A stretch of DNA of 64,000 nucleotides from Siphlonurus alternatus (Eukaryota > Arthropoda > Insecta > Ephemeroptera > Siphlonuridae), in contig OX463788.1 in assembly GCA_949825025.1 (NCBI GenBank), forward strand, positions 19,657,799-19,721,798. The letters run 5' to 3'. Made by a program: the position numbers and the translations under genes. Position 1 is the first letter of the stretch. Every line of letters starts with the position of its first letter. This document shows, piece by piece, positions 57,610-64,000 of the stretch. The notes under the pieces are model-generated. The model did not search any database. It was given only the letters and a program-made list of their open reading frames with translations, and was not told the origin of the DNA.

Positions 57610-59384
57610 AGCATAAATAATCAATTAAGGATCTCTTAACTCATAATATGTCATTAACAAACAATGGTCCATCATTTTACCCAAAAGAAGCAGAAAAAGT
57701 CAATTAATTAATTATTTTATTAAAAAAAATAAAAGTAAATTATTTTTATCATAACCTAGCTCACACCTTTAAAATAATCATTGATTCATGTCAGGAGTTT
57801 TGAGAGCAATTAGATTCAGTGCTAAATGGTTTTGATAAAGGTGAGAGATTGATTGATATGGGTGATTTGAATGGAAGGGTGGGTGTTCAACGTAAAGGTA
57901 TAGAAGGTGTGTTAGGAAAATTTGATGATCTCAGGGCGTGAGAGATTGATTGATATGGGTGATTTGAATGGAAGGGTGGGTGTTCAACGTAAAGGTATAG
58001 AAGGTGTGTTAGGAAAATTTGGTGATCTCAGGGCGAATGGAAATGGTTAAAGTATTTTAAATCTTTGTCTGGAACATGAAATGTTTGTCTCAAATACATA
58101 GTTTTAACATAACATGGTGCATAATGTATACATGGAAAAGGGGTGAACGTATGAAATTTAATCTTGTGTGACAGAAGGTTGAAAAGCGAAGTGCAGATAC
58201 AAGAGTATATTTATCGTGGAGCTGAGTGTTATACTGATCATTATTTAGTGGTACATAATTATTTAGTGTGAAGTTATGGCAAAAACGGGTTGTAAAAAAG
58301 AAAGAGTATAAAGCAGATGAGAATACGTGTTGAGAAATTTCATGATGTTGAAGTAAAAGGTGAAAGGTGCAAAGATGATGAATCAGAGATTGTTTGAATC
58401 ACAGAAAGAATGGTGGGAGGAAAAAGTGATTAATGTTGGCGGAAGTATTTCATGGAGCTGTTTGAGGATGTGGACAACGAGGTGAATGAGGCTGTCAATG
58501 GGTTGGAGAATTTGAATGAGGTGGGTGCACCAGAGGAGAATGGAGTCGAGGAAGTTAATCTGCAGGAGTGGTTGGTGTCTAGTGAAGTGTTGAAGTATGG
58601 AAGTCTGTGGTTAATGAAGCATTTTCAAGAGATAATATCATGTGTTACAAGTGTGCGAAAGTGACAGAGGATTGGATGTGTGTTGTGATTGTGCCATATT
58701 TTAAGGGAAAAGGTGATAAGTGTAAATATAAAAATCAAAGAGGAATGTAAGTATGACAGGAAAAGTGTATGCTAGATGGGTGATTGGAAGTGTGCAGAGA
58801 GTTACACAGAAAAGGATCTGGGAGGTGCAATGTGGGTTCATGGATCAGCAAACCAACAATGAACTTTATTTAAAATAAAAGGCCATTTGGAACTAGTAGA
58901 CTTGATTGATATACATAGGTCACAATTTAGCAAAATTCACCTTTGAACAACAGCCTGACTTTGGCCTGCCCAGTAAAGATGTAACCACAATTGAACTGAA
59001 TTCTAATTTTACTTTAGCAAAATTAGATTTTCTCGTTTTCTTGCTAATAACGTGTGAATGAAAAGTTTAGGTTAGGAGGGAGGACACCAGTAAACTTTCA
59101 CATTTATTTTAAAGCATAATTTTTGCTTCTACCCAATTAACTTAACTTTTAAATCTAGAATAGTAACTAAGGCTCTTATCAACCTCAAGCAAATACAGTA
59201 TTGGTAGGGTTCATTAGACTCACTTAGCCTGTTGTTGAGCTCAGGCTCGTCGCTGTTCTCCTCAGAGTCAGAGTCTGCAGCACTTAACAGAATCTGCAAC
59301 TGCTGCTGTGTTGTCTGTGTGAGTGTCACCTGCGCCGGACGGGCATTCTCCTTGTCAGATGAACGTAGACTTCGCACACCACCA
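46266..59384 (-). CDS. Phosphatase and actin regulator (PHACTR), 3' part of gene
   Basis: PHACTR proteins bind G-actin through RPEL motifs and protein phosphatase 1 through a C-terminal segment, linking actin state to PP1 targeting. Confident exons: 59224-59384, 57410-57557, 50583-50638, 49123-49226, 47926-48098, 46266-46281. All introns are GT-AG and phases agree, giving about 219 residues. Three RPEL cores are visible: RPPRQEL, RPTQEEL and RPTVEEL. They are followed by [36 protein letters not shown] and the final RFHRP, all family hallmarks. The N-terminal exons, with an expected first RPEL, are not found; they may lie beyond the window or be too short to see. A possible microexon is at 59896-59916. 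Confidence 0.93.
46282..47925 (-). other. PHACTR last intron
   Basis: AT-rich intron. On the minus strand 46545-46630 has a GGTTCGACTCTC B-box-like element and an upstream A-box-like GCAGTAGACAAGA, followed by a long A/T tract: a possible tRNA-derived SINE remnant. Long homopolymers at about 46510-46540, 46663-46684 and 47019-47039. Confidence 0.45.
47926..48098 (-). CDS. PHACTR exon, PP1-binding C-terminal region
   Basis: 57 codons from [10 protein letters not shown] through [19 protein letters not shown] to HAASKHLT, plus the first two bases of an Arg codon. Acceptor TTTATTTGCAG, donor CACGAG|GTAAGC. Confidence 0.96.
48099..49122 (-). other. PHACTR intron
   Basis: AT-rich. 48345-48480 contains GGTAAACCATCAGC and CCGCAAGGGATTAGGTGTCG next to TATGTATGTATG, possibly a retroposon 3' fragment. 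Nothing else recognised. Confidence 0.4.
49123..49226 (-). CDS. PHACTR exon, third RPEL motif
   Basis: [18 protein letters not shown] then [16 protein letters not shown]. Acceptor GGTTTTACAG, donor AAAAAG|GTGAGT. Confidence 0.95.
49652..50022. mobile_element. 371-bp MITE, copy 2 (intact)
   Basis: Ends CTACAGTCTTTCAAACGTTA / complement. Nearly identical to copy 1 in inverted orientation, and it lacks element Y, so it serves as that element's empty site. In a PHACTR intron. Confidence 0.92.
50583..50638 (-). CDS. PHACTR exon, second RPEL motif
   Basis: [18 protein letters not shown]. Only 56 bp. Acceptor TTTGCTTGCAG, donor TAAAAA|GTAAGT. Confidence 0.93.
51572..51803. mobile_element. Small GC-richer foldback nested in pogo-like element
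   Basis: TTTAAGGCGGATTTTCAGAT is loosely mirrored by TCATGTGAATCCACCTTA, with GCGATGCGACGCG / GCGTCGCGTCGC inside. Confidence 0.4.
51857..52138. mobile_element. GC-rich foldback MITE nested in pogo-like element
   Basis: GAGTGCGTTTGAATTCACGG is mirrored exactly at the right end, and GGCCAGCCCGGGCTGGCC palindromes follow. 282 bp with a 3-bp TTG duplication (51854-51856, 52139-52141). Base composition is strikingly unlike its surroundings. Confidence 0.8.
52555..53065. mobile_element. hAT MITE nested in pogo-like element
   Basis: Ends TAGCGTTGTAAAAA and complement of TTTTTTACAACACTA, flanked by a perfect 8-bp duplication GTCTGGAT (52547-52554, 53066-53073). 511 bp. Subterminal GTTCGCGAACTT blocks recur. 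Confidence 0.9.
53769..54086. mobile_element. Foldback MITE family U
   Basis: AGAGGTAGGTGCAAGAAATT is mirrored by TTCTTGCACTGTAACTACCTCT. Preceded by TTAA (53765-53768) and followed by TTCA (54087-54090), a decayed TTAA shared with the next element. 318 bp. Confidence 0.82.
54091..54751. mobile_element. MITE family A, full-length foldback copy
   Basis: AGTAGAGTGAGCGATTTC to CTTGCTCTACT, 661 bp, arms of about 290 bp, followed by TTAA (54752-54755). The best complete copy of the family in this window. Confidence 0.9.
54756..57409 (-). other. PHACTR intron, unassigned part
   Basis: No gene, foldback or tandem repeat identified, apart from A-rich runs (57187-57204). A 123-codon open frame on the minus strand at 56231-56602 has no recognisable domain. 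Confidence 0.4.
57410..57557 (-). CDS. PHACTR exon, first visible RPEL motif
   Basis: [18 protein letters not shown] then IDRNII, the first of three clustered RPELs, followed by a helical spacer ending GARLI. Acceptor GGTGTTTTAG, donor CATCAG|GTGAGT. A poly-A tract of about 39 bp lies just upstream in the intron. Confidence 0.93.
57570..57608. repeat. Poly-A tract
   Basis: About 39 consecutive A on the plus strand beside the PHACTR acceptor at 57558. Confidence 0.95.
57790..58870 (+). pseudogene. Degenerate non-LTR retrotransposon (LINE), endonuclease and RT remnants
   Basis: Conceptual translation with frameshifts and stops shows a LINE endonuclease-like series: [17 protein letters not shown], then [16 protein letters not shown] residues. 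It then gives [51 protein letters not shown] and a GKVYARW, QCGF block, characteristic of the start of RTE/CR1/Jockey-type reverse transcriptases. It lies antisense in a PHACTR intron and is inactive. Confidence 0.8.
57841..58034. repeat. 97-bp tandem duplication in the LINE endonuclease remnant
   Basis: Two copies, 57841-57937 and 57938-58034, each beginning GTGAGAGATTGATTGATATG, almost identical, so recent. Confidence 0.92.
59224..59384 (-). CDS. PHACTR exon, acidic linker
   Basis: [11 protein letters not shown], a Gln-rich stretch and the acidic [16 protein letters not shown], ending NNRLS across the junction. Acceptor CTCTTGCAG, donor GGCTAA|GTGAGT. Likely disordered linker before the RPEL cluster. 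Confidence 0.88.
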
Positions 59385-59895
59385 CTGCAAGAGTCAGTAT
59401 CAGGCTACAGCACACCCCAACACACAGCACACACTGACAAACTAGGATGAAATAATATCAAGATCATCAGGTATCTGGTTTGATCAGATATTAAAAAGAT
59501 GATAAAAACGTGTAACAGAATATTAGAATAATTACTGTATTCATTAAGGAGAGGAGCATTCATTAGCATCACCTACACTTCCTTAACAAGTAAATCTTTA
59601 CTTTCAAAACAGATATATGTGTTTTAACCATACTGCAAAGTGCAGTGTAAAACATAATATTTTAAACTTAAGAAATTGCTCAAAAGGAAGAATGAGGATG
59701 AGGGATAAAGGCAGGCAGGCGCATACCTCTTCAGCCAAATTCACTATGCACTAAAATTCAAAGATTAAAAAGAACAATAAAATGATAAAATGAAAACTTA
59801 AACACGGATTATACAGATATCTTTAAAAGACAATAAATAAAATTGAATATCATTGAAAAAAAATCATAGCTAACAATACTACCAATACCAATTAC

Positions 59896-59916
59896 CTTAT
59901 TCGCAAACGTGGCCTC
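59896..59916 (-). CDS. Possible PHACTR microexon
   Basis: 21 bp between TGCTGCTTAG and GTAATTG, reading RPRLRI with phases that join exactly to the exon at 59384. The small size makes a chance match possible. Confidence 0.35.
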
Positions 59917-61028
59917 CTAAGCAGCATGCAAATATAGCAGCATTAGAGGAGCATCCAGATTTACACATTAACAACAAATTTATGACACAACACCCATTGT
60001 ACACATTGCCTCAAAATATAAGTGATTTATTTATTAATACAATGCTAGTAATGCTACCCACACATACAATTTTCTTTCTAACCATTTCTATAACTATTAT
60101 TCATTGCTATATTTTTGTCAGTTATAATAAAAAAATCTAAACAAAAAACTTGTTTAAAAACTAAAATTGGCAAGCAAAAAGTTAACACAATAATTGTGTT
60201 ACATTTTGATTTAGAATCATTGACCTTCCTTGAATAAAATAAAATTAAGCTTTCTTTACAAACAGTCACTCACTATTTTAAGAAGCTCGAGTTTAAAGTT
60301 GAAACATACAAGTACACACACCACCTAGTACACAAATTAGAAACATATTCAGAGTCGGTCTGACAGCAAAAGGCCCGCAGCGGGTGAGGGAGTGGGGAAA
60401 AACCCTACCTGAGTTGATTTTTTTTTAAAAAAGGGGGCTTGGCTTATTATTTTTTTAAGGCTTAACCTGAGATATTCGGACGAAAAAAGTCATATCGACA
60501 GATGTTCTTGAAATTAATTTGGTAGACTTACAACAATTGTCCAAATACTACTGATTTTTTTCAGATTTTTTTAACCGTTGGTTTAATTATAATTAACTTA
60601 TTCAAATGTGAATTTTGTATTCTTTCAATGTTAAATTTTTCAATCAACATTGCACAAAAACGGCTCTAGATTTTTTTTTTTAAATTTTACATGAATTAAA
60701 AGCTAATTTTTTGGACTATTTTTTTGAATTGTTTTCATATATTTCGAACCGTGGCGATGATCGTTTTTGTTATGTCCTAAGAAACTTGGCAACGCTCTCA
60801 AGGACTGTAGTTACCACCCCCTCCTAATCTATTATTCGCATTACTATTGCAACAGTGTTGTCAGATTTGCCAGTGTAGCCACGCCTCTTGACCTTGACAG
60901 ACAAATTCTCAGGTTATACCTTAATGAAAAATTGCAGTGAAATTATATTATATTTTTTTTAAATGAAAAGTAGCATAACAATTATTTTGGGTGTCATGTG
61001 GTCTAACTGTGGTGTGAAAAGTTGAAAT
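59917..61028. other. Unassigned stretch upstream of the visible PHACTR exons
   Basis: AT-rich, with no exon recognised. PHACTR N-terminal exons could be hidden here or beyond the window. Confidence 0.4.
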
Positions 61029-61032
61029 TTAA

Positions 61033-61240
61033 GGTAGAGATAATTCAAATCAGCTGTTCGACGTTGTCCCCTTTGATTAACATGCAAACCTTAGCAAATT
61101 CACAAAAACTCTGAAACTTTTTTGAGAGGTAGATTTTAGTACCTAAAAGCCATACAAAAAATATCAAAACAATTCAACAAGCTGATTTTTTTAATTTTCA
61201 GCACAGGGCTTTCACATGGAGAGACAAACTAAAAACTTAA
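61033..61240. mobile_element. Half copy of a TTAA MITE (family C/D type)
   Basis: GGTAGAGATAATTCAAATCA after TTAA (61029-61032) has the family C end. The following AACATGCAAACCTTAGCAAA and GAAACTTTTTTGAGAG match the left arm of family D. The right arm is absent. Confidence 0.65.
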
Positions 61241-61912
61241 AGGGGGTGTGACTTTTCAAAATTAAAAATTCACCAAAAAATCTTCTTTCCAAAAATGTAA
61301 ATTTCACTTTCCTCCGACTCCCCGTTCCTTCCATACCGCCCGGTCAAAAGTCTACTATGACGTCACATTACTTAAGGTCGCGCACAAGAAAGCAAGCAAG
61401 CAAGTGGCGGCGAGCGCTAAAATCCACGTTTTCGCGTCTTTAAGCCCGCCTAGCAGCCGACAGCAAAGAGATAAAAATTATCCGCCACGGGATAATTTTA
61501 TCTAAAGAACATTCTGCGTTTGTATCCGCTTTCGGCATTTCTTCATTTTAATTAGGAAATTAAATATCACGATGCAAACTCAAATTTTTTACAGATTTCT
61601 TTTGTCAACTGACTTCAAACTTCAAACACATAAAATATTTTATCAAGCATCTAATAACTTTATTGTAGACACACATATTGGATTGACATATTATATATGT
61701 ACAGTACATACGATTTGTACGATTTATATTATGTATATGGTATTTCAACAGTATTTTAATTACCTATGATTTTAGCCGCAGCCTTACATTATATAAATTT
61801 ATATATAATTATAAAATCACGGCAAACACGCAACTAAAACTGTTATCATTTTGTGCATTATCGCTATTTAATTACTTTTTTCAACGTTTGCATTTAAGTT
61901 ATATAAATATGC

Positions 61913-64000
61913 AGCATATAGTGATTGTTCGATATTACCATTATTAATTATTAATACAATATACTTTAAATTATTATATTTTTTATAATAATCACGAAAT
62001 AATTATTAATAATTATAATTAATCTTCAACTTAAGAGGCTTCCCCATGCATAATTTATCACACCAGTTCTGCTTTTAATTCTTGTTGTTAATAGTCAGTG
62101 TCATTGTAATATATATATGTATTTATATATAATATATAAAGGTGTTCCCGGTCCAAATGTATATAGCGTTTGCCTGGCTTTGTTGTTGTTTACATTCAGC
62201 AGTAGGTACTGAGAGGGAACTGGAATCACTTGATTTATTCCTCCTAATTTAACATATTTTTAAATTTTTTTAACAATAATATATACGTAAGAAATTAATA
62301 TACATAACTTGAACATATACATTTTTTTTATTTTACCTGGTTTCTTTATGATAATTTTTTGTTGTGCCGTTTCCCCCTCGCATTCAAAAGTCCGCGGGGA
62401 AAGCAATGGTCGGTGATTGGCTGATTTTTTTTAAGAATCTTAGGGTCAATATCAGTGCATAAGTGTCGTAAAATGGTCATTATTGACGTGGAATTTGGAG
62501 CCGATTTACATTTTAATTAATGATTTATTGTATTTTCCACAGATATCATTGGCAAATATTGTATTTTTTTCCATTTACTTGACATTTCAATCTATCAAAT
62601 AAAATAATTGTCAAAGGTACCACAATTGTCATATCGCAGAAAAGAAAATAGTTTTTGGTATGCTACTACCATGTTAAATAGGTGCTTTTTGCCTACATTC
62701 ACGTGACGTCATGTTTTTGTGACGTATGGTGAAAGACCCGTATAGATGGAAACTTTGTTTCCCTTCGAGTTAAAATAATATAACATAAAAGCTTTATTTA
62801 TATTCAGAGCTCAAAGTAAGAATACTAATAATATTAGGGTTTCTGTAATTTAATTCTAGTACGTAATTCCAGCGTAATTCTAGCACAGCAGAGCAGACTC
62901 GGGCACCAGAATATTTACCGCGAATCAATCGACGGGGATCATCTGCGCTGCAAGTTGGTTCAAACATATAAGGCTTTATTATATTTTCTTGAACTCATTA
63001 CGCTTGCTATTATGCATATACGGAAATTTATAAAAAAATTATGTGATTTAATAAACTAAAAGTGCAGTGATAACAATCTCAGAGACAACGTGCAACTCCA
63101 AGTACTTGGAGGCGACGGTATTGAATGCTGATGCGAAACAAATTTTCACAACACTGAACTGAAAAAATCTCCCTACATTCTTGCTCCCTTATGTGTGCGG
63201 CCGGAACTGTCCGCTGACACTGAAAGCCAGAGTAAGCCCACGTGTCTATAAAGAAACAAAACTTTGCAATTATGAATAATTATATATTTTTGCCTCAAAA
63301 TCGATTTAAAAATTTGTTCATTATTTGTATCTATAATAATATGTAAAATCTAAGATCATTGAACCGATTGAACGTACAGTACTATACTATATTATATTTC
63401 GTCTAAATAACAATTAACATTATATAATATAGTATTTGTATAGTATTACTATATTATAATGTTAACTGTTATTTAGTCGTAGACTATATAAATATATAAT
63501 ATATAGTATAGTACTGTACGTTCAATCGGTTCAATTATTTTAGATTTTACATATTATTATAAATACAAATAATGAACAAATTTTTAATTCGATTTTGAGG
63601 CAAAAATATATAATTATTTATAATTGCAAAGTTTTGTTTCTTTATAGACATGTGGGCTTACTCTGGCTTTCAGTGTCAGCGGACAGTTCCGGCCGCACAC
63701 ATAAGGGAGCAAGAATGTAGGGAGATTTTTTCAGTTCAGTTTTGTAAAAATTTGTTTTGCATCAGCATTCAGTAACTTCGCTTCCTCCACGTTATCTCTC
63801 AGATTGTTATCACTGCACCATTAGTTAATTGAATCACATAATTATTTATAAATTTCCGTATATGCATAATAGCAAGCGTATAATGAGTGCAATAAAATAT
63901 ATAATGCCTTATATGTATGTTAGACTAAATATAATAATTTAAAGTATGTTGTAATAATAATTAATAATGGTAATATCGAATAATCACTACATATGCTGCA
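61913..64000. mobile_element. Large foldback O running off the window end
   Basis: TGCAGCATATAGTGATTGTT at 61913 and about 70 following bases are repeated inverted at 63928-64000. The right side continues outside the window. A second palindrome is nested inside. TGACGTCA at 62706. Confidence 0.65.
62966..63928. mobile_element. Foldback N, nested palindrome
   Basis: ACATATAAGGCTTTATTATA on the left is mirrored by GCCTTATATGT on the right. Arms of about 470 bp meet near 63438 and include CACTGAAAGCCAGAGTAAGC and ATCGGTTCAAT blocks. Confidence 0.85.

Noticed and set aside
57380..57624. Frames of 72-78 codons with poly-Lys or poly-Phe tracts
   Set aside because: One is the PHACTR exon extended into the intron through the poly-A/poly-T tract; the other is its antisense shadow.
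59727..59752. 24-bp candidate PHACTR exon (CIVNLAEE)
   Set aside because: It has splice-like edges, but its phase does not fit the confirmed neighbouring exon.

Overview
This is metazoan nuclear DNA: two intron-rich genes on the minus strand, strongly AT-rich sequence, and a dense population of DNA transposons and foldback MITEs. It has no operons, ribosome binding sites or CRISPR. The predicted C-terminus of the second gene looks to me most like arthropod phactr proteins, so an arthropod is my best guess. That is inference, not proof.

Gene 1 (minus, 22033-33932) is a complete five-exon tetraspanin of 250 residues. All splice sites are consensus and all phases agree. Its 9.5-kb intron 2 holds a hAT-like element, several foldback MITEs and a 3.75-kb element with repeat-filled inverted termini. 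Gene 2 (minus, 46266 to at least 59384) is the 3' part of a phosphatase and actin regulator (PHACTR) gene. It has three RPEL actin-binding motifs, the conserved PP1-binding C-terminal region, and a 16-nt last coding exon that supplies the final RFHRP and stop. Its N-terminal exons were not found. Its introns carry a pogo-like element with nested insertions, a degenerate LINE and more MITEs.

Region by region: 1-2170, foldback and tandem repeats. 2271-3932, element X with TGACCAC arrays. 4085-9924, nested foldbacks including a 3-kb palindrome. 10485-18300, element Z: arrays of TTTCACGCATTTTCACAC-type units around a small spliced gene, with a 371-bp MITE in intron 1. That MITE is itself split by element Y, and a further terminal-inverted-repeat element (W) sits in Z's right array. 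18690-22030, MITEs and the tetraspanin 3' flank with a SINE. 22033-33932, tetraspanin. 34000-46260, intergenic, with large palindromes J and F and several TTAA-flanked MITEs. 46266-60000, PHACTR. 60000-64000, more foldbacks running off the window end.

The most interesting observation is that X and Z, two elements with unrelated array motifs, each enclose a small multi-exon gene with matching intron phase and recognisably similar residues (FY-QI-S at an exon end, then W-D-x-I). Y has a candidate first exon in the same central position. They look like one type of DNA transposon: terminal inverted repeats, hundreds of bases of short palindromic subterminal repeats, and a small intron-containing gene that I do not recognise as a transposase. 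A second theme is a set of long-terminal-inverted-repeat foldback MITEs inserted at TTAA. Two insertions are supported by related empty sites within this window.
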